From contig NC_023749.2 of assembly GCF_000499845.2 (NCBI RefSeq), positions 5,799,030 through 5,863,029 of the forward strand: a stretch of 64,000 nt of DNA, written 5' to 3'. A program made the position numbers and the translations under genes. Origin of the DNA: Phaseolus vulgaris (lineage: Eukaryota > Streptophyta > Magnoliopsida > Fabales > Fabaceae). Of the stretch, positions 23,460-36,200 are shown piece by piece. The notes below the pieces were generated by a model. It had not been told where the DNA came from. It did not search any database and saw only the letters and a program-made list of their open reading frames with translations. Within the stretch, counting starts at the first letter, position 1; every line of letters starts with the position of its first letter.

Positions 23460-23600
23460 GAGGAGAAGTAGATAGGTGGCGAGCGTGGCCTCGTGAAATG
23501 CGGAAGCAGAGGCGGGGGCGAAGGGAATTGAAGCACCAATCCCTTCGCCTCAGGGCCACGGAATTCGATGCAGATTGGTGAAACCATGCATCCTCACCTC
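23460..23600. other. GC-rich island with an imperfect hairpin
   Basis: This 140-bp segment is much more GC-rich than its surroundings. GGCGAAGGGAATTG (23517-23530) pairs with CAATCCCTTCGCC (23537-23549) around a 6-base loop with one bulged A. CGTGGCC (23484-23490) pairs with GGCCACG (23554-23560) outside it. Two overlapping minus-strand open frames (23365-23619 and 23396-23587) cover it but show no known domain. It may be a fragment of a gene, a small-RNA precursor or chance. Confidence 0.3.
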
Positions 23601-24122
23601 TGAATATGCACCCATTCAACCCACACTACAATAACAATAATAATCATCATCATAATATATACTCATCTTACTTTTTCTAAATAATTTATTGCACTTTTTA
23701 TTTTCATCAACTTATCTTTTTAAATTATTTGTATTAGTGTATTTTTTTTAAGTTAAGGTTTGTCAATCATTAATTTTTTTATTTTTTTATTTATTCATTT
23801 ATTTGAGTAACTACTTTTAAATTTTTTATTTATTTCTATTTTATATATACAAATCAAACTTAGATTTTTTTATATATATTTAGAGCAACTGTATATCTTC
23901 ATAAATGACATTTAGAGCAACTGTAGTATATGCAACTGTTAAATAGTTGTATATGGTTAGTAGTTATCTTTGGGGAATTTGAAATTATATAAAGATATTA
24001 TTTAATAGTAAAGTGATAAATGCTATTGAAATTTGTATTGTGCCACAAATACAAATTAAGGGTTGTTGAATATGGGTGAATTATAAATTGTCTAATACAA
24101 ACTTTTCTTGCTTAATTTTAGG

Positions 24123-24431
24123 TAAATTCTTCCTACACCCACTCCTTTTAAATTTGCACCCACATGAAAATCCAAAATTAAAAATAATACATATTAAAAA
24201 AAATAGATCCGAAAGAGATTATTTGTTCTAGAAATGAATATTTAAAATAGAATTCAAAATCAAAATCCCATTTTGAAAAAAAAAAAAAACAGAAAACATT
24301 AAAAAAAAACTCCGAAACATTGTGGAAAAGAGGTTCGGAATATATTTTTATATGCAACATCAATTTATTTAAGGGTATTTTCGTCTTTTCACACTGAAAA
24401 TGGGTGCAATTATTTGGTGCAGGAAGTAATT
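24123..24431. mobile_element. MITE with CCTGCACC-type terminal inverted repeats, copy 1
   Basis: The left end AATTCTTCCTACACCCACTC, then AATTTGCACCCAC, is mirrored by the right end (reverse complement AATTACTTCCTGCACCAAAT, then AATTGCACCCAT). The interior is AT-rich and non-coding. I found no convincing target-site duplication, so the exact ends are uncertain. Related termini occur at 46008-46379, 46470-47129 and 47175-47471. Confidence 0.55.
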
Positions 24432-24620
24432 GCCATGTTTAAAATCTCATTTTATTTCCTTCTTTATTGCTAGAAAAAAAATAACGATAAAAATATATTT
24501 ATGTTTCTAAAGTAATCAACAAAACTTCAAATAAATTTTGTAAACATTCTTTTATCAGCATCATTCAAACATTTTAACATTAATCTATCATTATCTTTGA
24601 ACTTTTGAATTCAACAGTGT

Positions 24621-24876
24621 CATTACTAGAAAATTATTAAATACAAATTAATTTAGAAATAAAAAATAATTAATCACTTTATTGATAAATATAGATATTA
24701 TTTTAGAGACTAAAAAAATTATATCTAAAATAGTCTCTAAATTTATAAACTAGTTTCTTAATTGGTATCTAATTAATTACTAAGGTTTTAACTATCAATA
24801 TCTTGTTTAGTTTCTAAATTAGTGATTAATTATTTTTTTATCTCTAAAATTAGTTATTAATGATTTTGTTGTAGTG
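24621..24876. mobile_element. CACTA-like foldback MITE, copy D (complete)
   Basis: A 256-bp element. Its left end is CATTACTAGAAAATTATTAA and the reverse complement of its right end is CACTACAACAAAATCATTAA. The inverted arms include AAAAAATAATTAATCAC on the left. It is bounded by the same three bases, TGT, at 24618-24620 and 24877-24879. A 3-bp target duplication is the rule for CACTA elements, which supports the class and the exact ends. It is non-coding. Confidence 0.72.
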
Positions 24877-24879
24877 TGT

Positions 24880-27800
24880 GCAAACTTGTTTTTATTAGAT
24901 GAGAAAGCTTAATATGATTGTTTAATGGATACTTATTATATTAAAATTGTAAAATTTATATATAATATAAAAAATTATTTTTTCTTGTATATTAAATTTT
25001 TTATTTCATTTTTTATACACTTTTTTACGGCTAAAATAATTAAATTAAAAAGCAACATTTGAGGATGTTTCAAACTCTTCTACAAAAGAATAATTCAATG
25101 AGCACATTACTCCTCCTAATAAACTAATCCGAATCATCCAAATTTAAATGTACTATATATCAACATGCATTAATATAATGCATATAGATCAACAAATATT
25201 GATGGTTAGTATTTTGTAGTTAAGGATTTGAACTAAAAACTAATTCTATTATTGATAGTTTAAGTATGTAGCGGTGTGGTTGGGTTTTTAATTAGACTTT
25301 CTTGTTAGTGTAGGTTGAAATTTTTATAGAAATAATTCTAGAGTGTTTTTCTTAAAGTAAAGATTTTTTATTTATTTACTTAAGCTAAACTAATTTGAAT
25401 AAAACCGAATGTTACTTGTATTGTCATGGGTATATATGAATTTTGAAATTGAAATTATATTTTCTTAAGATCTTAAATTGAAGTTAGAATGTGATTAATA
25501 AACAAATTTGTTGTATGATAAAATGTGAAATGGTTGTGTTTTGTAAACGGGTGTAATATAAAAGTTATATTTTTGTTTTTGCCACTTAATTAAATTACAC
25601 GAGTTTTATAATTATGATAATTATATTGTATACAATAAGATACGATGTTATAAGATAAAGTGGTTTATAGAACGAGTTTAGAAGTAGATGTTGTTTTGAA
25701 TATTTTAAATATTTTATTGGGTAAAACCCATCTCTTTAGATATTTTGTAAGTAACTAATATATATCTTTAACTTATTAATGATTATGTTTATTTTAATTA
25801 GGAAGTACATGTTAGATATATTATATTAGATGTTAGAATTGGTGAAAAAAAATTATATTATATTACATCTGATTCTTGTTACAACTGATATTAAAATTCA
25901 TTTTAAAAAAATAAACATTAAATTTTATTCTTTTATTTCTCGAAAAAGCATAAACAATAATCATTAGTGTAAGAATGAAAAATAAAGATGTCATATTACA
26001 TTGGTTCTAATGAAATTATCTCTAAAAGTAATGTAATGACATTTTTATAATTAACTAGAACACATACACATTTGTTCTTATAGTAACCAATGTTGTAAGT
26101 TCTGATTTCATAGCACTAACGAAACATGTTTCTTCACTTTCACAACTTTTTTCTTCTTCACTAACTGCTTTTTATATTATAATTGTAATTTTACTAGTTG
26201 ATGTAGTCATTGGAATTTTGACAATGAAAAGATTCAGTAACAACTAAAATTTGAAAATATCATAATTTTATAAAAAAAAATTCAAAAAGATTATTACTAT
26301 AGTGTTTTTTTTAGTATAGGAAGTTTCCTATAGAGCGCCAAAGCAAATTGGACGGATTTAGAATTGCAAAAACAGTGTTGTTTTATGCAAGTTTGTTTAT
26401 GTTTTTAGAATTTTTTTAACCTATTTTTCTTAATTTTGAGTACCTACTAATAGTTAGGGTGTAAATAAAAAAAAATTATTTCTTTTGTACTAATATTTTA
26501 CTTATCTATCTTTTAATTATGAAATTCTGGTTATAGAATACAAAGGTATTTTTGAATTTGAGAAAATTTTCAGATTTTATAATTTAAAATGTATTTTTTA
26601 AAATAAATAATATTCTAAATTGCTAAATCCGGCGAAAATATTTTTAGATTCTATAATTTGGAACATGTAAATAAATAAATAAATAAAATTACATTTTTAA
26701 ATTATAGAATTTAAAATATTTTTTTTTAAAATAAAATGATCATTTTGTCTGACCTACGGGATACCGAAGAAGCTATGGAGAGGTGCAAAAGGAAACAGTC
26801 CTCAAACACATGGTATGCGTAGAGTTAAAATTGGGCCAATAATTTTATACGATATAACAATTACTTGGCGGGCTTCTTATTCACACCTTATTTTTTACTA
26901 TTTTTATTTCATATTTTGCTTTTTCTTTTTAAGTTAAAATACTTTCGATAAAAACATAGTTTTCTTATATACACAATAAGAAAACGTGTTTCAATTCTCT
27001 TAGGAGTGTTCCTTCCATACACAATAGAATCGAGTTTTTGTTATATAATATGAAACCGAAAATATGCTTCTGGTGTGAGTGGATGACAACACTCCTAACC
27101 TATTTTATAAAAATCAAACCAAATTAACCAGTCACACTAATAAAAAACTAGATTAAAAAAATTGAAAAATCATAATTTTAAATTTTTTTCCTAAAAAATA
27201 AAAAAAAACTACTAAATATATATCATTTCCTTTTTTGTTCTACTTATTATTAATAATATTGATGCATATTATTAAAATTTCAATTTAAATAAAAAAAACA
27301 TATTTTACGTATATTTTAATTGTTAACCTATATATTTTAGTTTCTAACATCATAAAATTATAATATTATATCTTTTGAATATATTTCTGTCTTTTAATTA
27401 TTAAAAAAATCTGTACTGAATCTTAAACCTGTATATTAACTGATTGAATGATTCATCCCATTTTTAAAATATAATTCCTAGTACAATAAAAATACATTTT
27501 AGCTAACACAAAACATAAACGTATTTCTGATGCTAAGAAGTTTAACACTGTCCATTGTGTATCTTAGAATAATATACAACAGAAATATTTATTTTATTGT
27601 ATTTTAAAAAGGATTAAAAGAAACAAATTAATGTGAAAAATACAATTATATTTTATTATAATTAAAAATACAAAGCTAAAAAAAACTTAAAACATAAATA
27701 ATTTTTTTACTTCTCTTCCGTTTATTTTATCTTAAGCTTAAAACATAAAAAAAAAAAAAAACCTTCTCTTCCGTTTATTTTATCTTTTCATTTCTTCTTC

Positions 27801-28890
27801 TCTCATATATGATTGACACTAAAGAAAACTATTCATGTGGACTTTTTTTAAACTAATAATTTTTACTAGTCCAAACACTATGGAGCGTTTAATATTTTAG
27901 CTATGACAATAAATATTATATTAATGACAATTAATCCATTCACAAAAGTGTTTTTTATAATGCACTTGCGTATATTTAGTTAGGTGTTGTCAGTAAATGA
28001 TAAAGATATACCATGTACCAAACAAGGATACCAAACAATTATACCAAACAGTTATGAGGGATAATGAATAAAAAATAAAAAATAATTGTTTTTTTAATGA
28101 TAAGATAAAAAGAAGTTTTTTTAATAATAATTTGTTTAACAATTATTCTAGGATCATTAGATGTGAGCGTGAAAGAAATTCACTAACAATAATTAACTAT
28201 TATTTCTATTATAAAAAATTTAAAGATAATTTAGAATTTTTATTTGAAAATATTTTAATCAATAAATGAAAATCGTATGAGAATTTTAAAAAAAGTTTTC
28301 AGAAACACGCCATACAACTAAATTTCCGTACTAACACAATAAAGGAATTAAAAAAATTAATTAGCTGAAAAAGTAACTTCAAAGTAAATCACTTAGAGCA
28401 TAAGGTTGTTTGTTTAGGGAAGTTTCTCAAGATTTTTATTAAATTTGTATAATTTATTAATTGGGTCACCTCCATCTACAAGTTAAGCAGCATAAAAACA
28501 TTCTAAACTCTCAAAAGACGGGATAATTTGAGTATTTTAGTTTCATACAAACATTTTCAGAACACAAGGACCTGTTCTATATCTTATGCAGATGCTGCAG
28601 CATATGCCCCCAAGTCAAATAATCACAGTAAGTCATTATCCAACCACTTGTAATGTTCTCAGTTTCACTTTGGCCAGCAATCATAATAACTCATTTAACA
28701 TTTAAAAGCCAATATTGAAGCGCCACCCTATAAATGAGCAAACTTCATATCATTGTGTAAATTGAAACGGGAAGAAGTACATTCAAAAAAAAAAAAGGGG
28801 AGAAAAAGTAAACTAAAATTCTAATAGAAACATTCTGACACCATATAAAATATAAGGGTCTTGGCAAAATCAAGAACAACCCATGGCAAT
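24880..28890. other. AT-rich intergenic DNA between repeats and HSC70
   Basis: No gene is supported. About 26774-26797 reads GAGAGGTGCAAAAGGAAACAG, like the right terminus of the MITE at 46008-46379, but no left partner was found. A 24-bp block (CTTCTCTTCCGTTTATTTTA type) is repeated about 52 bp apart near 27710-27786. About 28550-28890 is less AT-rich and probably contains the HSC70 3' untranslated region. Confidence 0.45.
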
Positions 28891-28898
28891 TGTTCCGC

Positions 28899-31438
28899 TT
28901 AATCAACTTCCTCAATTTTGGGTCCAGCAGTGCTTCCACTGCCAGAAGCAGGACCATCCTCATCCATGGCTCCACCAGCCTCACCACCAGCACCTTGGTA
29001 CATCTTAGCGATGATGGGATTGCAAAGGCTCTCCAACTCCTTCATCTTGTCCTCAAATTCATCAGCCTCACCAAGTTGGTTCCCATCGAGCCATTGAATA
29101 GCTTGATCAATCGCATCTTCAATTTTCTTCTTATCTTCTGCAGGCAGCTTGGAAGCAATCTTCTCATCTTTAATTGTGTTCCTCATGTTATAGGCATAAT
29201 TTTCCAACGAATTTTTGGCCTCCACTTTTTTCTTATGCTCCTCGTCCTCTGCCTTGTATTTCTCAGCTTCCTGCACCATCTTTTCAATTTCCTCCTTGGA
29301 AAGCCTACCCTTGTCGTTGGTAATTGTTATCTTGTTCTTCTGTCCAGTGGTCTTGTCCTCTGCAGACACGTTCAATATACCGTTGGCATCCATGTCAAAG
29401 CAGACATTGATTTGGGGAACACCTCTGGGGGCAGGAGGAATTCCAGACAGCTCGAATTTTCCGAGCAAATTGTTATCGCGAGTCCTCGTACGTTCACCTT
29501 CATAGACCTGAATCAACACACCAGGCTGGTTGTCGGAGTAGGTTGAAAACACCTGCTCCTTCTTGGTGGGAATGGTTGTGTTTCTGGGAATCAACACAGT
29601 CATGACACCTCCTGCTGTCTCCAAACCAAGGGAGAGAGGGCTAACATCCAACAACAGAAGATCCTGCACTTTTTCATTACCCTCACCACTGAGAATAGCA
29701 GCCTGCACTGCAGCACCATAGGCAACAGCTTCATCGGGGTTGATGCTCTTGCAAAGCTCCTTCCCATTGAAGAAGTCCTGCAATAGCTGTTGAACCTTGG
29801 GGATCCTAGTGGAACCACCGACAAGAACAACATCATGGACGCTGTTCTTATCCATCTTTGCATCCCGCAAACACTTCTCCACGGGCTCCATGCATTTCCT
29901 GAAGAGATCCATGTTCAGCTCTTCAAATCTGGCACGGGTGATGGTTGTGTAGAAGTCAATACCCTCATACAAGGAATCAATCTCAATGGTGGTTTGAGCG
30001 GTGGAAGAGAGAGTCCTCTTCGCCCTCTCACATGCAGTTCTCAACCTCCTCAATGCTCGCGCATTACCACTGATATCCTTCTTGTTCTTCCTCTTGAATT
30101 CCTGGACAAAATGGTTCACCATTCTGTTATCAAAATCTTCACCTCCCAAGTGAGTATCACCAGCGGTGGCTTTCACCTCGAAAATTCCTTCCTCAATGGT
30201 GAGAAGGGACACATCGAAAGTCCCACCACCAAGGTCAAATATGAGAACGTTCTTCTCCCCAGAGGAAGTGGCCTTTTTGTCAAGCCCGTAAGCAATGGCA
30301 GCCGCAGTAGGTTCATTGATAATACGCATAACATTGAGCCCTGAAATGACCCCAGCGTCCTTGGTAGCTTGACGCTGTGAGTCATTGAAGTAAGCAGGGA
30401 CAGTGACCACGGCATTCTTCACTGTGGATCCGAGAAAAGCCTCCGCAATCTCCTTCATCTTAATTAGAACCATGGAAGATATCTCTTCCGCAGAAAACTG
30501 CTTCTCCTCCCCCTTGTAATTCACCACAATCATAGGTTTGTCACCGGGACCAGCAATCACTTTGAACGGCCACAATTTCATGTCACTCTGTACAGCAGCA
30601 TCAGTAAAACGCCTACCAATCAAACGCTTAGCATCTGCACGCGCCAAATCAAATCAATACAATCAGAAAAAGATTCGCAAAAAAAAAAATGTATAATAAC
30701 CAAGGATGTTTTGCATGGGTAATTCAATTTAACAAAAATAATCACAGAAACCCAAAACAGCTCAAGTAAGTCCTTTTGTCAGCCAATATCTAAAACAGTT
30801 CAATTAAGTGCTTCGATCTAATCATGCAAAAACGAATCCAGTTAAATTAAGTGATTAGCATCGGTATAACGCCTAAAAATCAATTTTTTAGCATGCATGC
30901 AACCACCAAAATCAACTACTACCTAATTGCATAACCAAAGATTCTTTTGCACGGGATATTTTTATCAAGGAAAAATCTTAAAACTAAAAGAATGTACAGC
31001 TTCACTTTTAAGGAGTGAATAAGCTAAATCAACCTTAAAAAAACCGAACTTCTCTATTTTATTTTTCTTAAATAAATAAAAACGAAATAATCATGACAAT
31101 ATTACTGACTAACTTAGAATTTGACCTAGATCGATATAAATCACGACAACTTGACTAAGATATCAATTAAAGTGACGAATACTGCGGATAACCAAGGTAA
31201 TAGAGGATGACTTAAGGTGCTTACCGAAAACGGTGTTGATTGGGTTCATAGCGACCTGGTTCTTCGCCGCATCGCCGATCAACCGTTCTGAGTCGGTGAA
31301 AGCGACGTAGGATGGGGTAGTTCTGTTACCCTGATCGTTGGCTATGATTTCAACACGATCGTGTTGCCAAACGCCAACACAAGAGTAGGTGGTTCCCAGA
31401 TCGATTCCGATCGCAGGACCCTCGCCTTTACCAGCCAT
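28899..31438 (-). CDS. HSC70: Cytosolic heat-shock cognate 70 kDa chaperone (HSC70/HSP70)
   Basis: An ATP-dependent chaperone that folds, holds and hands over client proteins with J-domain and nucleotide-exchange partners. Exon 1 is 31225-31438 and exon 2 is 28899-30634. The 590-bp GT-AG intron is in phase 1 and splits Asp72, the position typical of plant cytosolic HSP70 genes. The product is 649 residues. Family signatures are IDLGTTYS (12-19), [14 protein letters not shown] (203-216) and [17 protein letters not shown] (third signature, roughly 335-350). The substrate domain follows the linker DLLLLDV, and the C-terminus KIEEVD is the cytosolic TPR-co-chaperone anchor. There is no transit peptide or ER retention signal. 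The Met at 31438 is followed by [10 protein letters not shown], the normal N-terminus. Two perfect heat-shock elements upstream suggest heat induction even though the intron fits the cognate class. Antisense open frames over exon 2 are shadows. Confidence 0.97.
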
Positions 31439-31551
31439 ATTCTTCTCACAACTGTTTTCCTAACGGAATCTGAACTCGAACTCTAGGGTAAGGAATCAAA
31501 AACTTACGGCAATTTGAAATGAATTGAGGAGGAAGGAGGGAAGGGGTGTGT

Positions 31552-31557
31552 TTTAAA
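31552..31557 (-). promoter_or_regulatory. TATA-like element of the HSC70 gene
   Basis: TTTAAA (inside TTCTTTAAAACACACCCC on the minus strand) lies about 114 bp upstream of the HSC70 start codon and 13 bp downstream of the nearer heat-shock element. It is a weak TATA match, placed where a heat-shock promoter would have one. Confidence 0.4.
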
Positions 31558-31570
31558 GAACCAGTTCGAA

Positions 31571-31583
31571 TTCTGGAAGGTTC
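31571..31583 (-). promoter_or_regulatory. Heat-shock element 1 (three perfect alternating units)
   Basis: TTC-TG-GAA-GG-TTC: three nGAAn units in alternating orientation with exact 5-bp spacing. This is the binding pattern for a heat-shock factor trimer. It lies 133 bp upstream of the HSC70 start codon, directly behind the TATA-like element. Confidence 0.75.
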
Positions 31584-31712
31584 TGTGAGGTGTGAACCGT
31601 TGGATCAGGAATTTTGGACGGTTGGATATTAGGTTTCTTAATGGAATTGGAGTTGGGAAAAAGCGAAGTATTGCGTGGGGTGTGTGGGGTATCTCCTACA
31701 TCCTCTAGGTGG

Positions 31713-31725
31713 TTCCAGAATTTTC
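31713..31725 (-). promoter_or_regulatory. Heat-shock element 2 (three perfect alternating units)
   Basis: TTC-CA-GAA-TT-TTC: a second perfect three-unit heat-shock element about 275 bp upstream of the HSC70 start codon. Two perfect trimeric sites within 160 bp in AT-rich DNA are unlikely by chance at exactly this place. Confidence 0.7.
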
Positions 31726-31759
31726 CGATTTCGAATCCGCGGTGGCGTGGCACGCGTTC

Positions 31760-32720
31760 TATCCCACGCGCTTAAACTAAGATTCTTAACCGTTGACAAG
31801 GAGCCGTCGCCTTTTCTTACTTATTGGATAGATTGTATTTGTCATTCTCCCGCGCTATTGGCCGAGACAATAACGTCTTCTGTGCCTTTTAGATAACAGA
31901 CCAATTGGATTGCACTAAATCCACTCATTACTCAACGTTAAATTTTTCCATTTTTTTCAATCCTCCTTCTCTACTATGTTTTTTCCTTTAAAAGTATATT
32001 AAGATAATTCTTAATTTAATCCTTTCAAATATAATAAATTAATATGTTAGATAATATCTCAATAATTTTAAGAAACTTGGATTAAGCGAAAGATTTGTGT
32101 AAGTAAAATGGATTGATAGTAACAAGAATGTTAAAACATGTTATTTTGAAATATTATTTCTGAAAATTAAAAAAAATTAATATATATATATATCATATTT
32201 TATCTAAATAAAGTTTGAATATTAGAAAATAAATTACATATATTTTTTTTAAAAAATTGTGACTAAACAAAATAAAAATAGTAATAATAATTAAATATAA
32301 TAAATTTAATTAATTATTAAAAAAAATTATTTAAGATAACCTTCTAATAGATAAGAAAAAAAAAGATAAAAAGTGATAAATGTAATCATGACTTTAAAAA
32401 AAACAATTTTAGTGTGCACTCCAATCAAATGTATGGAATTGATGTTAAACTCTTTATATATTAATTTTAATGAATTTATGTGTGTTTTATTAACTTTTAT
32501 TTATTTTAAATTATAAATATTTTGGTTTTTTTATATATATTTAATTTAATATTTAATTATGTACTAATCATTATTTATTTATATTTGTGTAAAATAATTT
32601 ATTTTCAGTTACTGGTTTGTTTATTTATTTATATTTATGTAATTTAATTATCTCCAGTTGTTTATTTACTTATTGATATTTATGTAGTTTAATTTATATT
32701 TAATTATTATTTTTCTCTAC
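31760..32720. other. Intergenic DNA, no gene seen
   Basis: Upstream of HSC70 the sequence becomes strongly AT-rich after about 31950. The open frame 31675-31896 overlaps the HSC70 promoter and has no recognisable domain. Confidence 0.45.
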
Positions 32721-32723
32721 ATT

Positions 32724-33238
32724 TAGGGTTAATATTCAATTTACTACACTGATTTTTGAAAAAAATCAATTTGGTCCCAAATTTAAAAAAAAAATACAAT
32801 TTGGTCCCTTCTAGTCGCCAATGTCCAAAACGACAACAATAAATGGGTATTGAACATCACATCATATTGCTTGATAAACCAAAAGACGGAAATCACAAGA
32901 AATTAAACTTGTAAGAGTTGTGATTTCATTTATGAGTTTGGATTAGAGTTTGTATAGATAAATAAGTAATATTTGCTAATGAGGTTGGGATTATGGTTTA
33001 TGCATATGGAGAGATAATATTTAAAAGTTAAAAATAAATATAATTAATTATAAACATGGCATAATATGTGGACTCGATCTATGCATAAATGTGTCACATT
33101 GTTTGTCAACTCATCACCACTTAATGTAATTAATGTCAATCTAACAAAAGGAATCAAATTGCATATTTTTTAAAAAAACTTGGGACCAGATTGATTTTTT
33201 TTTAAAACTACTATAGGAAATTGAAATTATCTTCGGTA
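32724..33238. mobile_element. MITE with AATTTGGTCCC-type inverted termini
   Basis: The left arm (about 32727-32785: TTCAATTTACTACACTGATT, then AAAAATCAATTTGGTCCCAA) is mirrored by the right arm (about 33175-33235; reverse complement TTTCAATTTCCTATAGTAGT, then AAAAATCAATCTGGTCCCAA). The arms are about 55-60 bp with mismatches. The roughly 400-bp interior has no open frame of note. Target-site duplication is not clear. Confidence 0.6.
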
Positions 33239-33239
33239 C

Positions 33240-36200
33240 TAGTCCTCTTTTTCAATTTATGGTTATGTTGATTAATTTATCTTTAGTTATCTAGTTATGT
33301 ATTGGTCTTATTTATTAGTTTGTATTTTGTTATTTTATTTTTTTATAATATGTTAATCCATACCTAATTATTTAAACCTTTTGCTTTCATTCTTATTTTA
33401 TTTTATATTTTTTGAAATTTCATATTTTTATAATTCAAAGAAATATATATATAAAAAAGTAAATGTAATTATTATTATTATTTATTTAATGAACTTGATA
33501 AAAGAAAGTTACCTATATCCTTTATTATTGTTTTTATACTTTTTGTATTTGTTTGAATGATGTGTATAAATTATTGGTTAAGACAAATAAGATGCATCTT
33601 AATATTCATCATGTCATGTGATTTTTGAAAGTTTCTAAGAGTAAGTGAAATGAAAAAGAGTAATAAAATTCGTTGTTTTGGGTTGAGATGTATGAGTTTT
33701 TGTGTTTGGAAAGTCATAATTTGGTACCTTATAGGATTAAAGGCAGAGACCGTGGTATGGTATAAGGAAGTATTTACCAAGTAGGTGAATATTTGTATAG
33801 TTCAAAATAACGTTATTGACTAGGATATTCGTAGGTCAAATTCGAGACTATTCACTTATATATGCTCAACATCACCAATATTAGGTAGTGAAAACATATC
33901 TCTTTATGGGAGGACAAATTATCGATATTCTCGATAAAAATTATAATTGTACTAATATTCTTAATGAAAAATACTCAACTACCTAATCACTTCCCAAGTA
34001 ACTTTTTATGTTCATAGTGGATCATTAAAAGTGGATTATGGATCCATATATCTGATAAGTGAGATTAAGTCTTATGTTTGTATTGTATGTTAACTTTATT
34101 AAGATTGATATTTAAGGCTTAGAAAGACCTCACTATTTTTTTATTTTTTTGTTGTATGAGTAGAAGCAAAATTTGCCCACTAAGAATTGTTCAGGAAAAT
34201 TTGAGGAGATATTCTTTAGAATGTTAATTTTAATATCCTTATTATATATAAAATATATAGATAGTTTTCTAATTTGATGTTATTAATGTAAAAAAAATTA
34301 TATGATTTTGTAATATATTATGAATAATTATAAAGATGTAATAAGTTATGCGTTGTGATTAATCTTCTCTCTGACACTCTCAATTTCTTATTAAATAACC
34401 AATATTTATATAATAATTAGAGTATTACATTGAAAATAAACAAACGGCAAGAACAATTATCAGCTTCGGTGAGATTGTACTTACCAAATCAACCTTTTAG
34501 CCCTTTTAACCATGGTTAATTATATGTGGTTTTTCCAAAGTCCAAAGCAAACCTGGATTAAAAATATCAATTTAGGACAATAAAAAAATAGTTATACAAT
34601 AAATGTTACTTTCAAAAGGAGTTTTCTAAAATTCATAATGTAAACACCACATGAGAATTTAAATTTTATTATGATTTTTATGTAAAGAATAGCATTCTTA
34701 ACAAGAGTGAATTTTAAAAGTGAAATTCAATCTTGTATTAAACTGATAATCAAACATGTCCTATATCATTATTGGGTTCAAATCTAGACTCAACAACATG
34801 TTTCTATTTTATAACATTTCACTGCTTTTCAAATGATACAATCATTCAAATCTTTATGCCATATTTGAATTTTATTTATTAAATCTATATACATAATCAC
34901 TTAACCATACAAGTTTTCTTTATTTAAATACATGATTCGAATACATATTATACCAACATCCAATTTAGTTGTTTTTCAATATACACATTCAACTCATATA
35001 TGTTATTGTTCTTGTTTTTAGTACACTTTCAACTTATATTTGCACTTTTTTTTTTTGTATGAAGTGTATTAATACAAACTCTATTATAGTTCAAAATGGC
35101 TCAATCAAATATCATGTATATTATTTTAATTTGTAGAATTAACTGTAAATAATATATCCAAAGTTTAAAACAAATATGAATTAAATATATTAATACATGA
35201 CAATAAAAAATTCTCTAAGTTCTACCACAAATATTATTTTCAAATGAGTTTTCCAAAATTCATACATGGAAACACTGCATGAAACAGTACATGAGGATTT
35301 AAAATTTACTATAACTTTATATATAGTTTGTCATCCTCAACAACAATAAAATCCAATTTTGTATTAAAATATTATCAAGAATGTCCTTATATCATCACCC
35401 GATCAAAGTCTCAACAACATGTATATATTATTTTGATATTATAACAACTTTAATATAATGTTTTTATATAAAAAAAATTCCAATATTCTTCATATAAGTC
35501 ATGTTTATTCTTCAAGTATAATAAATTAATCTTTTAATTTAACATTTTTAACAAAAAAAATACTAATTAGAAAAAGAAAGTACTCTTATCTTATAGATTC
35601 AAATACACAATTAAAAACCCAACAAGTTATCTATTCAAAATTCACTCATTATTTATCACTTTGTTTTTGTAAGAAGAAATAAGTTCACGCAAGAAATGGT
35701 TAAAAATTAAGGACGATTTTTTTATAATAGTTTTCTTCTATTCAGTTTGGTGATTTTACTTAATTCGATACTTAATTATTATATATTTTGAAGATCAGAT
35801 TTCTAAAAGGAATTTATAAGTTAGTTTAATCAAAATCATTTGATGTTTTGTTATTTTAGGTGTTTTCTAACTGTTTAGATCTTTTAAGAATAAACTGATC
35901 ATAGTAAACCTTGATATTTATGTAATTCGAGAGAAAATGTCCACCTGATAAAGATACTTAAGATAATTGATTATTTTATTTTATTTTTATTTGATTTGGA
36001 TTTGGATTTGGTGTGAAGTTGAGTTTGAGTTGAGATTGGATTAATTATGAAAAATTGTCTATTACAAAGTTAATCAGACTTTAAATAAATTGAGTAGTTC
36101 CTTTATGTAGGATTAAATAATTGAGATTGATGGATTGATCAATATTGGTTTTAAATTTTATAGTTCAATTATAATTTGAGTTGATGGTGCTGAGACTAGG

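Noticed and set aside
23560..23585. Partial match to the legume miR2111 sequence on the minus strand (CAATCTGCATCG)
   Set aside because: Only about ten bases agree and the surrounding fold does not place it in a proper precursor arm.
28890..29546. 218-codon plus-strand open frame opposite HSC70 exon 2
   Set aside because: Antisense shadow of a highly conserved coding exon. The same holds for 29790-30344 and the other overlapping frames there.
30635..30647. Upstream start of the 582-residue HSC70 open frame
   Set aside because: Those codons are intron sequence. The acceptor CAG before 30634 joins to exon 1 at Asp72 as in other plant HSC70 genes.
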